64,000 nucleotides of DNA from Albula goreensis (GCA_022829145.1 CM040746.1:23161332-23225331), one strand, 5' to 3'. Positions 39,021 through 52,702 are shown, counted from the first letter of the stretch. Translations and numbers: made by a program. The notes: generated by a model from the letters alone, not told the origin.

Positions 39021-39039
39021 TGTGTGTGTGTGTGTGTGT
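39021..39039. repeat. short (TG)n microsatellite
   Basis: About nine TG units. Confidence 0.9.
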
Positions 39040-41089
39040 TTGAATTGTTGAAGTAAAAGGATCCTGTTATAACCATCTTTGTCTCCATCTCAGAGCGGGT
39101 AAATTCCCTTGGGTCTGTGCTTGTCAGTAGTTGCCACAAACTTGATGGGCGGCTCTCGCTGAGCATTGCACAGACCACTTGGAGAGAGAGTGAAGACAAA
39201 TGGGTGGAAATAGGTGTAAATAAAGTTGTGGCTCCCCTGAGTGTTGCACCAATTGCAACAGCATCCTGTCACACATCCCACTCTCCCCAAGGAAAACTGT
39301 CATTTTTCATTTAGAAAAAAAAGTTTTAGGAGGTTGTTTAAAGCATTTTTAATCCCATGTACATTAGCTGGCAGATTAATTAAATTAAATTCCTTGCAAG
39401 GGTGCTAATCCTGTTTTCATGTTCCAAAGCACTATGGACGTTACACTTTCTACGCCACCTCCAAGATCTTGTAAAACACAAGCTTCTGCTTGCTATGTGT
39501 TACAGAATAGATTTACCTCTGAGACTTGTGTGTGAAGAAACTAGAAGCTCTGGCAAGCTGTTGCTTGGAAGTAAATTTGCTTTCTGTAATCCAGCATGCA
39601 TTGAAAACACAGATCCAGAGAAATGGGAAAAGCATTTATCTGTATCATTTTCATAGCACATGGAATTGTAATTTGAGAAACAAACTCATTGAACACTTTT
39701 GACTGGATTACATAGCAATTGTATGTGTCTCTGATATTAGGTGTCTTGGTTTTCCCAACTAAATAATTGCCCTTGGGGTTAAAAAATATACAGATTGACC
39801 ACTTCTAGGTTTTTCATTTGTGAAGAAACATCTTTTAACTGTCTCAAAGGTAAAGTGATATTTTTGAGTATCTGGGTACATTTGTATTTTGTATTGATGG
39901 TAGCAGTTTCCCTGAAACACTGCTGAGATTTGAGAGACAATTCAAACACTGAAGTTGGGAGACAAAAAAAAAAACACTGAAAATGCAACAAGAGGAAGCA
40001 AAGTGCTTCCTCTGCCATATGAATGAACTTAAAACTGTGACTTCTGCTCACAAACGACTTCTGCTCCAAAAGACTGGAATGTACAATGGCAACAAAATGG
40101 AAAAAACCTGGCTGCCATGGAAACATTATTCTTTGCTGTGAGTCACCTGGGGTATACAGTTTGTGCATTTGAAGTCTCTGTAGGACTACCATCCTCCATT
40201 CTGTTTCACTCTCATTCTGGTTTTAGACCCTTACTAAAGCCAAAAAACAAACTGCCCTGCACTTATTAACCATTTGACCTTTGTGACCCTACATAATGCA
40301 TTAACGAGTTATTATTTACTGATTTATTTTGTTCATTCTTTAAGCAACAGTAACACAATCTCTTGTAACAAAGCACATATCTGTTTAAGCAAAGGTATGT
40401 AGGCAGTTACATAAAGAATGTAGGCCTCTTCATTTAGTATTTTGATTTAAAGGTTTTGCTGTAAATATACTCAACAATTAGGGCTCTGAAACCTCATTTT
40501 TATTAAATACAGTGAATTTTTGTATTTATTCCATTGCCCTCCCAATTCCCACAACCACCAACCACTGAATTCCCCCTCTCCCCCAAGTTAAACTAATGAG
40601 CGATGCCTGAGCATATCCATTAGAGTATGAAATCCAGGCAGTCTTCAGCAAAGTGGGGCCAGCATTACCCCATAGTGAAGTCAGTGGATGTGTCCCTCCT
40701 TTCATTACCTGTGTCTGAAAATCTGGCTTAGCTATTCTGTCTTCTGCATCTGTCTCGTGTGGCATGGCGTGAGGGGAACATCAAAAAACAGAGCTCCAAA
40801 GGACTACAGAAGCCCCTGGGCCCTGTGTCTCCAATATGTCTACAATAGAAGTCATAATGGATCTTTATAATCACTGCCACTCACTCTTATTGATCAGGAC
40901 AAACTGCCAGCACTATTCTTGCTGCATATTAACGTGCATGTGAGCATGTATGTGTGTGGCCATGCACAACCATGACACAGAGATTTGTTTAGTTGCTATT
41001 AATCAATAGTTAAAAATTGAGCTGGGTCAGAGAGAAAGGAGCAGTGGTGTGATGTAGATGAAAACAGGAAGAACTGCCAGCTGTTGTTC
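39040..41089. other. non-coding DNA
   Basis: No gene recognised. The 137-codon minus frame at 39779-40192 is one of the longest non-repetitive frames in the window but has no domain or signal I recognise and no neighbouring gene structure. Confidence 0.45.
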
Positions 41090-41270
41090 TCCATGATGAA
41101 AAGCTCATGAAACTTTTATAGGCGGATGGGTTGAGCGGCAGACACAGCATGTGCGAGAGTGCTGCTTCTGCTGAAATATGGATGTTCCGGGCAGCACGCT
41201 GCTCAGGAGATCAACCACTGATCAATGCTGCCAATGCATTTTTAACCAGGCAATAGCCCATCTCTTGTGG
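41090..41270. promoter_or_regulatory. candidate conserved non-coding block (inference)
   Basis: GC-balanced, non-repetitive sequence ('aaacttttataggcggatgg', 'gtgcgagagtgctgcttctg') between AT-rich flanks. The call rests only on contrast with surroundings. Confidence 0.15.
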
Positions 41271-43914
41271 AAAGACAAAATATTTGTGATACTGAGATCA
41301 GAGGGTAGAAAAATGAAAACCCAACCCACCATTTTCTCTCTCCAACCCCCACGCACATCCATGCATCTCAAACCAGTGCTGTGTTGCTGATTCATTTCTA
41401 AATAGGACTTTAAAGCATTTCAATCATACAAGATTGCATTTCCTTAATTTGAAAGGAATGGCCATTGCATTTTACCAGATATCACACTGATGCTTTCTTA
41501 CTTGTCAGTTGCTCTGATCACTCCTGTGCCCCTGCAGCTTTTGTCTGTCAAAATGGTCCTACGCTTTCTTTCTGTTACCCAAGCACATGCCCTCAATCTA
41601 ATTAAAGCTGAATTGCTGTTAGCTGCAGGAGCCACCACTGACAGGAAGCTGTGGCTCCACCTTTGCTCACCGTACCTTTCACTTCAGTGTGAATGAGGTT
41701 AGTAAACATCTGAAGCTTCATACACCACATTCCGCAGAACAAAATGAGCTGACGCTTTAGTGTCCTCCTTTCTCTTTCCTGACGTCCTCTAGGACACAAT
41801 TATCTTCTTTATCACGAGCCACCTTGTTTCGTTTAATCACTTTCTCTTTTTCGTCTGTCGTTTTTTCCCAGAGTCAAAGAGGGCCACACTGGTCCTTTGC
41901 TGTTTGCAGCCAGAAACAACACAGAGACAGTGGAACTGCCTGAAAGGTCTGGTCTGTTTACAATACATTTTTTTTCACAGGAGGATGGTGATTTAACCAT
42001 AAATTAATGTTAAAATGTCATGAATACTAAGATACCTGAATTTTAAATGAATGAAAAACCCATGTATTTGGGACAGCTTCACTGCAGTATATATTTAATG
42101 TAAATGGTTAATATTTCCCTTGAGACATGGATTAATACAGTCTATGGCTTTGCACATTAATGCTGGTCATGTAAGTGTTGATAATTAGGTAATATGAAAT
42201 GTATTGTTCTCAGAAAAGTATGCTGTGGAAACAAAGATTAAAGAAGGTTTTCAAAAATAAATGAAAATAATATAATTACCTAATGTAAACAGAAAGCAAA
42301 ATCTGTAATGAGCCAATAGCATTTTGTGTGTCCCCTTGGAAGCTATGAACTCTAAATGCTTACATACTCTTTACTGTCTCCATATTTATGCAAGCGCCAT
42401 TTAATCACACATCTGTGATAGCATATCTCATATGTCCTTCAGTAGAAAATTAATGTTACAGTCCTGAACATATGTCCTTCAAAAAGCAATTAAAGATATG
42501 AACAAATGTCCTGCTGAATAAAGTAGGTGAAAAAGATCCACTGACAATGAGTGTAACAGTATTATATATATATATATATCCTATATGAGTCACATACTAT
42601 CAGAGAGTGGAACATATGTCCAGCTGGATGCATTGCATGTAAGAAACTTTTATGTGATGTTACACCTGGGCAAGAAACTATTAGGGACAGGAGAATATTT
42701 AACATTTTACAGGCGTTTGGGTAGATTGTCTGTTTCAGAGTTTCCATGGCCATGTGTGATAAGCTGTTATGTTACTGGAGACTCAGGTAACCCTCTGCAG
42801 CATGTCCCGTTTAACTTCACTCCCAGCAGTGGTGTTTATCAGTCCTTCTGCCAGGCTTTCCAATGTAACGGCACTCATTAGAATACAGCCACAATACTCT
42901 GTGCAGCCACGCTGTGCTAGCAACACAAACACCCCTGAGGAACACATCACTCTTCAGCTAAGGAAATCAAATAAAAAATATATAAATAATGAATAAATAT
43001 ATGTATTCAAAGCAATGTTCTCTTGTTATATTGCTTTTTCACTCCCACATAGCCCTCTATTGGGAAGATACCCTGGTTTTTATTCATGTTATTCTAAATA
43101 TTATTATTACACAACTGTTTTGTACTCAGCAAACATGAAGTTGCAAATGTATTTCAGTTTCAGTGATGAAAATAACCAAAAGCATAATGTGGCTACTCTT
43201 TCCCTTTGAACTACATTTACACATTAGTGATCCAATTGAGGATCATTTTTAATCAATAAAACCAATTAATTTACTGAATACAATTTTTATATTTTAAAAG
43301 TAAATTTTTCTGTAATATATTTTCAGTTTCTCTTCATTGAGTATTCAGAATAACCAAGTGAAAAAAATCTTCATAAATTACTACAAACTTTACCTAGCAT
43401 TTTTCATAGGTATCACAGTTTAAGCTGTTCGATACTGTTGTCGACCAGTTAAACTTTCATCTGGAGTGTAGCCAGAATTGTATTTTCCTGAGGCATACAA
43501 AGTGACTTGTGCCAAGAAGAGCCACAGCTTTCATCTGAAAGTTTAAGAAATTGAATACAAGGCTCCTGATTGAGACAGGCCTTGCACATAATTGCATCAT
43601 TGCAAAGTAAACAATGCTGTTGAAGGGTGTGAAATGTTTAAGGGAGACAGAGGGTTTTGTCATTTTCTTCAATCTGTGAGCTGCAAGCCTCTGTGCATCG
43701 GTTCAAGGAGCGAGGAAGGAGGGACGCATCTTTTTCTTCATTTTATTTTTTGTTTTCCGATTTTCAGCATTTGTCGAACGAAGCCTTAAAACAACTGTTC
43801 TCCATCTGTCGCATGCTTTCCAGCTTTTCCCCCTCGAGCGGCCAGAGCGCCAAGGTTTCTCTTTCAATTGTAAGCTGTGTCGTTCCCTTTCGTTTTTCTC
43901 TTTTATTCTCACTC

Positions 43915-43920
<6 letters not shown>
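41271..43920. other. non-coding DNA
   Basis: No gene recognised. A short (AT)n run lies at 42562-42580. The word catatgtcc recurs three times between 42430 and 42620 without a regular period. 43680-43870 is GC-richer and non-repetitive. Confidence 0.45.

Positions 43921-43960
<40 letters not shown>
43921..43960. repeat. (CT)n microsatellite, 20 units
   Basis: An uninterrupted CT run inside a longer pyrimidine-rich stretch (about 43890-44010). Confidence 0.97.
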
Positions 43961-43963
<3 letters not shown>

Positions 43964-44279
43964 GTTTTTCTCCACCACCCACCCCCTTCTTTTCTCCCTC
44001 TCCTCTGATGTAAAAGCTTAGTGTATTCATAGGAGAAGGCTCAGTCCTCTTGTTAATCTGAGCTCTGGTCTCAGTTTACTGACACAATACAGCCCCCAAG
44101 TATTGGACTTGAGATAATTGTGTTGCTATCCCATTTCTGGTGTAATGGAATCTCATCAGGGTAAGTCCAGCTTAGAGCCCATTCTGAGTGGTGCCTTGGC
44201 AGATACCAGAGAAAGTGCTTTTGTGTTCCGGGTCCTCTTTCAAGATTGTTCTAGCTGCGATTCTGATTGCTTTCAGAGC

Positions 44280-44295
44280 TTTTTTTTTTTTTTTT
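44280..44295. repeat. T16 homopolymer
   Basis: An uninterrupted T run; it could be the A tail of a minus-strand retroelement but no body is recognised. Confidence 0.9.
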
Positions 44296-45872
44296 ACAAA
44301 AATCTTTTCACCTGTTTCTTGCCTGCTGGAAAATAATCCTGATAGAAGAAGTAATAAAAACTGGAAACCTCTCTAAACAAATGATCCTCCGCCCCAAGCA
44401 ACAGCCATATGTGCTCATTTTCAAAAAAGTGTTTTTAGTATAACGCTCAGTTCCTCATAGCTTCAACATGTCCACATGCAACCACTGAGATTTTCATGGT
44501 TCTTCCTAAAGAGCATTGTTTTTATACATTTTACATACATGGCTATTTGTTTTTAAATTCACAGGGAAAACACCCTGAAATAAAGGGCCAGATCCATGGT
44601 AGGACAGTAAGTGCTGGTATTGGGCCGGAATCTGGATTTGCATGTCTAGGATGTCTTCTCCTTGTGGCCCTGCTGAGTTTCTCCAGTTTGGTTACTTCAC
44701 TGTCTGGATTAATTGGCAACCCATACATTGTCCTTGTGCCGGTGTGTCTTCGGCTGTAATCATGTGTAGGTATGTATGTCTGTGTGCTTTTGTGTGTACC
44801 AGAGTGCCCTGTAGCAATCCTGCACACTGTCCAGACATGATCACACCTGGCTGAGATTTCGCCCGTGCTTCCCACCACCCTCTAAAGGATGATACTGTCA
44901 CTTAAATTGGACTTGAGAATAGAAGGGTGGGCAGATGACAGATGGAGACAAAGCGGTCCAACCTCAAAGGAAAAGCAGGGGTTTGTTCAGAAGATATCTA
45001 TTTCATTTGTCAGATATTTACAGTGATGAAGGAGGGGCATCTCAGGGGATGTGTACAGGAGCCAGCACATAGCTGACGAGCATTGAGATGACATTGGTGA
45101 GTAGTATGACACGCAAAGCTCCATGGTTGGGTTGTTCCACACTGTGCTAATTGCATCGTTAGTTTCTTATCCCTCTGTTGTCACAGCCCATTGGACAACC
45201 AGGCCCAGGTGATTATGTGCCCATGGCTCATTGGTCAGTAGGTGCATGGCCATGAAGTAGTCTCTTCTTCTTTCTTACCCTTATTTTCTTCTCAGTTGGA
45301 GCCTCTGCACTTTTGGTTAGTATCGGATCTGGTCGGTAAACTGAAGGAAGGCCTTTTCATGGGGGCTGCAAAGGGCATGTGTACTGAGAGATGAGGATGC
45401 CAAATAAAATAACAGCACAGTGACTGTTACCAGTGTACAACAAGCCACTGCACCTGAAACTTAGAGTCTTCTCAAAAACTACCAGTAGAGGGCAATGTGG
45501 GCTTTCTCATGTTGCTTGATAAATCCTGATCTAAAAAGAAGAAAAAACCTCACCCCTTCAGGCATAATATTCTTGGTCAAAGTATAAAATGTTCTATGCA
45601 TAATGTAGGCACACATCATCTCCTTGCAGGAATGATATGAGTCCTCCAAATATCGGATTTATATGAAGGAAAATATCTGATATACACCAAAAATATTAAA
45701 TATGCCAATGTTGCTGTTATTACTACTATTATGCAAAGTATACAATATTTTACAATCTTGCAAACACTGGTAATGTACTCTATTCTGTCTTTTTTAGATT
45801 ATTAAAAACCATTGAAAGAAGATGGAACAAAGACATACTTGATAATACAGTTGGGTGAGACCTCCCTGTCTA

Positions 45873-45873
<1 letters not shown>
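44296..45873. other. non-coding DNA
   Basis: No gene recognised. Opposed overlapping frames at 44.5-44.9 kb have no recognisable motif. Confidence 0.45.
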
Positions 45874-45944
<71 letters not shown>

Positions 45945-46014
45945 ACGCACACACACACGTACGCACACAAGCATGCACGCATGCACACACGTACGCACAC
46001 AAGCATGCACGCAT

Positions 46015-46110
<96 letters not shown>
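45874..46110. repeat. 237-bp compound CA microsatellite with a 32-bp higher-order unit
   Basis: Two long CA blocks flank a central variant block in which 'cgtacgcacacaagcatg' and 'cacgcatgcacac' occur twice with a 32-bp period (starts 45958 and 45990). Almost the whole tract alternates purine and pyrimidine, so it is prone to form Z-DNA. Frames crossing it (up to 170 codons) are artefacts. Confidence 0.97.
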
Positions 46111-46112
<2 letters not shown>

Positions 46113-46397
46113 TGTGTCCTCAACATATACATCCATATTTCTGATCTTTATTGATATTTCTAGAAGAACCGTTGTGTCAGAATGGATTGACATTTTAACA
46201 GAACTCTTTTTTTTCCTTCTCTTGCTCTGGCCTCCACTCTCCCTGGAGGTAGAATGCAATCACCATGTTCCACATTCACCTGATGAATGTCATTCCACTG
46301 GATGCATCTACAACCTTACCCCTGATCTTCATTCATTCATGATTAGGCACAGAAGTGCTGAGTTCTTACAAATTACCTGCTTTGTTTGGTTTGAATA

Positions 46398-47110
46398 CAG
46401 TGCAGCCTGTAAGAAGTTGGACAATGACATATTTTGTTGTTTTCTGTTCCATATTCCATACATTGGATTTCAAATTAAACAATGACTATAATTTTAAAGT
46501 TCAGACTTTCAGCCAGTCAGTCTTCAATACTTGTTATTCTACATTCTTTCTGTTGTGGCTTCATTAGTGACATCATCAATGAGGACTAATGAAGCAGTTC
46601 CATTGGCAACTATTCATGATCATGCCATAACACTATCTCCACCATGTTGCAAACTGTATCTTGACTGTTCTATTCCTGAGATTTACCAGGGGTTTGCATC
46701 TTGTAGTTAACCCTCTAAGGTCATGCTGCTCTAGTCTGCTCTTGATGGTAGTCTTTGACACATTTATACCCACAGGAGAGTGGAGAGGAGAGTGTTCATC
46801 ATCTTTTAAATAGTTAAATATAGGTAAATTGTGTTTTTCCCCTCACCAATCCAAGTATTCATCTGTCATCCACTACATTGGCCTTCTGTGGTGTACCAGG
46901 TCCTCAGCCATTCACTTTTATCCTTTCTCTTTTTGGACAATTTGGTTTTGACTTTGGTTCAGAGCCTTAAAATAGCTTTGTAACCCTTTCCTTTCTGAAA
47001 GACATCAACAACTTTTCCCTGGAGGTCTGCAGAAATTTTGTTTGATCGCAGTACAATATGTTTTATTCAAGTTCCTTTTTCATTGAGAAGTGGGGCATGA
47101 TGTTGCCTGC
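46398..47110 (-). mobile_element. internally deleted Tc1-like transposon, minus strand
   Basis: At 46396 a TA is followed by 'cagtgcagcctgtaagaagt' and 'tggacaatgacatatttt', resembling the end of a common teleost Tc1-like family ('..gtaagtatttggacaatgacac..'). Continuing 'ggatttcaaattaaacaatg' and 'tcagactttcagc' also fit that family from memory. The transposase relic at 46575-47051 runs on the minus strand toward this end. The catalytic C-terminal two thirds are missing, so the copy is internally deleted. No matching end was found past 47.1 kb. Confidence 0.55.
46575..47051 (-). pseudogene. Tc1-like transposase, N-terminal part only
   Basis: Minus-strand translation gives 'RSNKISADLQGKVVDVFQ' and 'KGKGYKAILRL', the first helix-turn-helix of Tc1 transposases (form: MRSKELSxDLRxxIVxxxxxGxGYKxIxxxL); the start codon has become CTG at 47049-47051. 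Further along, 'VSKTTIKSRLEQHDLRG' and 'RCKPLVNLRNRT' fit the end of the DNA-binding region, and 'QWNCFISPH' occupies the position of the first catalytic Asp motif, where Asp is lost. Several stops and frameshifts intervene. The DDE core beyond this point is deleted. Confidence 0.65.
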
Positions 47111-50100
47111 TTGTCAGCTGATCTTTTAGCTGAATATGGGAATAAGCATGAAACAACATTTTGCTCCAAATGTCACCGTTGTCATGGATGGAACTGCTGG
47201 GGGTGCAGTGAGGCAGCTGCACCTGGGCTCATGAGGGAGGACTATTCCTAGAAAAATGTCCAAATGAAACCAAACTTTTGTATGTTAATGCTTTTTATGT
47301 GGACGCAAGAAGAAGGCTTTGTAATGTTGGTATGCTCTGTTACCCTGCTGCTATTAATAAATATGCCATTATTGTTTTCAAATTATGTCATTCTGTGTGA
47401 ACCTTTTCTTTTTTTAAAAAGTGGCAAATTGCTCCCCCTTCCAGTTTGGTACAGAGTACTCAACTAAATACTCTGATGTTCTACAGCTACACTTAGGCCT
47501 CTTGCAGATACTTTTATCCTTTTTCTATTTACTGCTGTATTTATATCATATAATCAGTTTTGGATTGCAAAACAAATAAATAAAACAAGAAAATGAAAGC
47601 CTCTGCTTTTTGGCTAACGATATATTAACTACTGAGATACCTAATTTAGACTCAAAAGTAAGCTACTAGTTTACATTGTTGACTGCTGTTTTCGACTAGC
47701 ATCAAGCTAGTGTCTATATCTGTAAGAGCTAATACTGGATACTAGTTTACTACAGTAGCTAAGAAACTAATAACATAGCTGATTAGGATTTATACATGTA
47801 GCTAGCCAGCTGAATACCTTCTGAGTTAGATTTCTGGCTAGTTGATACTCACTTTTGCTCTTTGAAAATGTCTTACATTGTGCTTACCATGTGTGCTGAC
47901 ATAATTTATTAGCAAAATCCTAAAACATGGTTTGTCAACTGGTCTATTAGTCTAGATATAATCCTAGAAAATGATTGTGAATTATCATCCTGCTTTATTG
48001 TGAAAGTTGCAGCAACCTACCACTGCAGGCAAGCCTTCAAATGCCCTGACATTCTGCTTTTCCATAAACAATGGCGTAATCCTTCTTATGTTGGGACAAC
48101 TTCCTCTCTCTTTTAGACTTATATATTGTTGCTGTTTCTGAGATCCTCTGCCTGACAACAAGCCAGTTTTAGGTGGCTAGAGAACACCTTTGTACCTGCA
48201 CTGGAAATCTAACTACATCGTACTCAACCCACTGCTGGTAAGATTTCTCTACAGATAGCACATCTGAGAAACACTGAATGCTTTTGGGAACAGAAACTAT
48301 ACTGCTGCGTTGTGCACCAAAACATTTTTATGACATGCACATTCGAAAGAATATTGCACTTGTTTGACCAAAAATCTCTGCTATTGAAATGGGTGATCAC
48401 CTGCACTGCAGCAGACTTTGGCAAGGAGGTTACTGCTCTTGCTTTGGTTTCAGACTCTTAGTTCTGCAGACTGCTCCCATATCAGTATGGAGAATCACAA
48501 AAAGAGGAATAATAATAGTACTAAAAAAAATAATTAGAATTGAGCTACATGGGGTCATTACTGTAGCCAAAAGATTAACAGATTGCTTTCCAAAAGAAAT
48601 ATAATGGATGATATTTTTATAGTATTATTATCTGTTTTATGACACCCATATACATACATGCACACAACTTGTCCTGGAACTCACACTCACACATGAACGT
48701 ACACAAACACAAATACTCACAAACATGCTAACACATACACACACCTACAGATACACATGCATACACAGGGGTGCCGCTGAAGAGATGACTCTCCACCACA
48801 TGCCTGGACTAATTAACAGCTTTTGTTGTTAAATGGCACCCTAACAATGTGCTGCACATTGTGTCCTCGTCAGGGTCTTATTTTCTGAAAGGAAAAGTTT
48901 ATGGTAATTCCCCCCACTGGTTTCCTTCTCTGCGAATTTCAGTTTAGATAAAGATGGCCGACAGGAGACAACACCCTCTGGAACTTCTTCCTCTCTACCA
49001 TGGCCCTGGTTTGGCCAAAGGTCAGCTCATCCACCTCTGGGTATGGTGCAAATTAAAACAATTTGTCAGTCAAACAGCGTAGAGATGCAGCAGTGAAAAA
49101 ATGAACATGTCAGCCAATATGTTCTCATGTCTTCTGTGTGTATCTGTGTAAGCAAATATGTGTGTGAGCATGTGTGTGTATGTGTCTGCTTTTTTAAATT
49201 ATACACTATAATTGAAAGAGTAACAGCAATCAATCTATTATGAAAAAGGCAATCACAAAGGATAAAGTGGTTGTCAGTACATTTCCCTTTAGATTTTTGC
49301 TCTATTCATTTTCTGTAGTATGTCAACCTCTGACATTGTAGTGCATGCATCCAGACACCCCCCCCCCATACACACACACACACACTCCTCATAGAACCTT
49401 ATGTGGATTAAGATCAGAGGCATTACTGCTTGTTTTCCCTATTGATTCCTGAGAATCAGCCAATATTGATCTACACTGAGGATTGGCTCTACTGCTGTTC
49501 AAACTCTACGCAGCTCTGTTAACAATGATCACATTGTTCCAGCCCGTCACATTCAATAAATGCACCAAACAAACACAAAGGCTTGCTTGTAGGCCAAAGC
49601 AGCATATTTAACTCAGTTTGATGTGGTTAAATATGAGAAATGTATGCATAACTCGGGACAACCCTTTAGGCTCTGAGGATAAAACCCTTATGTTCCAAAA
49701 CCTGCGGCAATCATGTCATTGTCCTTGTTACAAATGAAGCTGAAGGAATTAACAGGGGCAAAGCTCATCTATGATGAGAGCACAATTCATTTTCTTCAAA
49801 TGGGCCAATGTGCTCTATGTACTGAAGGGATAAAAACTGTAAACTAAATACAGTAGCACTAAGGACTAACAGAAACAGACTGATAATGGTCATCAATAGA
49901 CAATGTGCCTCCCAAACCTATCATCGATCCTAGACCACAGGGGAACAGTAAGTACAAAGTAGGCTGTAAAAGGAGGCCTTGTGTGCACCATAGGAGAGCA
50001 GCCAAACCCAGACACTGGCTTAACAGTCGGGGCAGAAATACTTACCCACCACTTTCCTAAAATGGTAAACTGTGTTTTAAAAGATACCGCAGTGAAAGTC

Positions 50101-52702
50101 TTTGGTTGGACACTGAATATCAAGAATTACTGGGGGGAGATGATTGGTCGGTAGGTGCATGAAATAATAATTCAATTCAATATATTTCAAGAAATGTCTG
50201 AAATCAGGACAAAGATTATCCAGATCTATGTGTAGTGTAAGACCAATGCTTATGAAGTCAGTGAATAAGTCCATCAATATCAGTCATCAAACAGGTGGGA
50301 AAGTCATTTTGACAGATAGTGAGGAATGGCATGAATGTTAGCACCAAGGTGTTCACAGAGTTCAGCTGACACCATCAAACGCCACTGACAAATGTTGCTA
50401 AAGCCTGCCACAGCAGTGATGCAGCAGATCACATATGGAGATATCTGCAATCATTTACCCCACATGCCAGATTATAAAATTATTACAGACTAACATTCCC
50501 CATTTAACACAAATTTGTTTGATCGGTACTTATCTTGAAGCAGGTTTTCCAAGTACAGGTGGGAAAGATGGACATGATAACACAGAAATCAATTACAAGT
50601 GCTGGGGGCAGTGGGAGCGAAAAATGGAAGAAACCCTACAGAAGTAGCCTCCAGAGTCTATTCCTCTTTGGAAATAGGTTGGCCCTTGCATATCAGTTGT
50701 TCTTCTAAGAAAGTAGTTAAGATGTAATTAAAAGTAACACCACCTGATATCTGAATGGTATTCAGAATGAATGACAATATACATTTATGAACATACACTT
50801 AACCATAATTAAACTTCAGTGGTATCTGAAGCATTTTATATGCTGCACACACACACTCACACACACAATTGTGCAATAGTGCTCTTTCATACACCAGAAA
50901 TTAAATAATCTCAGTAAATATAGGTTTGCTACTGCAAACTGACCAGCTTTGTGTAGTTGGGCATATCATAGTAAACAACAGTTTGTTTACTTGCTTGATA
51001 CGTGCAGTTCCATTTCTGTGAATCCCAGGAGGGGAATTTAGCATAAAATGTATTGTGGTAGGTAAAAAATTGTGAAACTCCAAAACAAACAACACAATCT
51101 TCAATCAGACATAAATAATCATACAAAACCCAATGGTGCTGATGAGCAACAAAACAAATTATGTTGGAGGGGTGACCAAATGCAACATAGAGCCGTGGGA
51201 ATGTGAGCACAAATTTTAGAAGAGAAGAAAAAAAAATGGTAACAGAATAAAACATGTGTACAAACTTAAGATGACAGGGGAGAGAAGAGAAATGCAAAAT
51301 TGACATCAAAGTATCAGGGCACATACAATGACAGAGGCAGGGTAGCAGCTACCAAAAGGGACAGTGATGGACAAGGAGGTAAGGGTTCTGTACTGAAGGA
51401 GCCTGGACACTGGTCTATGGGGTGGAGAAAAAAGATGACATCACCAGAACAGCCAGAACAGGGAAAGTACAGACCAAAGGCAGCTGTTGGGTGGTGTGCC
51501 TACCAGAGATATTGTCCTGAGATATGGTGCAAGAGATGTGACAGAAACACAGAGGTGGGAACATAAGCAGGCATACCAGGAGCAGTGGGCACAATGGGGG
51601 TAGAGGAACATGGTTATTCATACTAAAGTTTGGGAAATATTGCAAGAAATTGAAAACTACCCCAAATCAAATTTATTAAAGAAATGAAAAAAGCTTGGTT
51701 TTTATGTTCATGCCTGATGACACATGCTGTTGGATGAATTGTGAAATGAACTGAACCACAAGAATAGTACAGTTAGTCATGACGTTTATGCGGGAGTGTG
51801 AAAGGTACACTGTGTGACTCCTTTGAATTGGTTAAGACTACAGTTAAGATATGACATCAGACAACCATTTACACACATTTCATGAAACTATCACACATTC
51901 TTAAAACTAGCAACACAAAAGTAAAACCCACAAATTGATGACATTGATGCAGATACCTCATGGAAAACAACCAAGCTTTCATAAACACAGTGGCTAGTTA
52001 AAGTGTCTTGCATTACAAATTTTCTCTATCTGGTAAGGAACTATCACAATAGATGACTTAGCAGTGCTTGATGAAACACATCCAAAAACTTTAGGGTACA
52101 TCTTTACTGTAAATACAAATGCCTTAAAGGGATGTGCTATCCGATAGGTAACAATCATTTTATTTTTGCATTCCTTTTTTAAAACATACCTTTAAATTAA
52201 ATGGTACTCCTTTTAGAGTGATAACAAACACAGCAGGCCATAACTAATGAGGGAGAATTGGGTAGTGATGTGGACAAGCTTGAAATCTAACAAAACAGGG
52301 TCACAATGGCTCTCCACAGCTTAAACAGCTCCAGACAGCTTCAGGCACAGCGAGTTGTGTATGGAAGCCACATGGAATTAGGAACATTAAGACAAGCAAG
52401 TGAAGCCCTTTCTCAACAAATTGATTAAATTGCAGAGACGCAAAATACTGCTGTAATGAAGGTCCATATTTATTTATTCATTCATCAGTGGGCCTTGAGA
52501 GCATGTCCCTGCTGTCTCCACATGTGAGTTTTACTGAAGGCGAAAGCGTGCATGTGTTCATTAGAGCGTCAGATAAAATCCGATCTTTGTTTAATTGCTC
52601 TCTTCCCTCTCAGGGAGGGCCACTCTGTGTTTGTAGCAGCAGGTATGAAGTTACAGAAATGACTGAAAATTCCTCCATCAACATCATGCAGTGACACTCA
52701 GC
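47111..52702. other. non-coding DNA, 5.6 kb
   Basis: 47640-47870 is rich in CTAG-containing words (actag, gctag). 48650-48770 and 49350-49390 are degenerate CA tracts, the latter with a C9 run. The 131-codon minus frame at 50929-51324 has no recognisable domain. No gene recognised. Confidence 0.45.
52440..52680. promoter_or_regulatory. candidate conserved non-coding block (inference)
   Basis: A non-repetitive, GC-balanced segment with 'gtttaattgctc' and 'gataaaatccgatc', just upstream of the Tc1 insertion. No codon structure is recognisable. Weak, appearance-based call. Confidence 0.15.

Noticed and set aside
39779..40192. 137-codon minus-strand frame
   Set aside because: No recognisable motif; AT-rich sequence of this length gives such frames by chance, and no splice-supported context is visible.
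45802..46485. Long frames (up to 170 codons) rich in His/Thr or Cys/Val
   Set aside because: They are translations of the CA microsatellite; the same holds at 7.7-8.0, 32.2-32.5, 55.3-55.5, 56.4-56.6 and 60.7-60.9 kb.
50929..51324. 131-codon minus-strand frame with aromatic/Cys-rich stretch
   Set aside because: I looked for transposase or membrane-protein motifs and found none; left as unassigned.
51300..51566. Possible Cys-rich zinc-binding tail (WCAYQRYCPEIWCKRC) of a piggyBac-like transposase
   Set aside because: Only three or four cysteines, no other transposase motif nearby, no terminal repeats; resemblance too weak.
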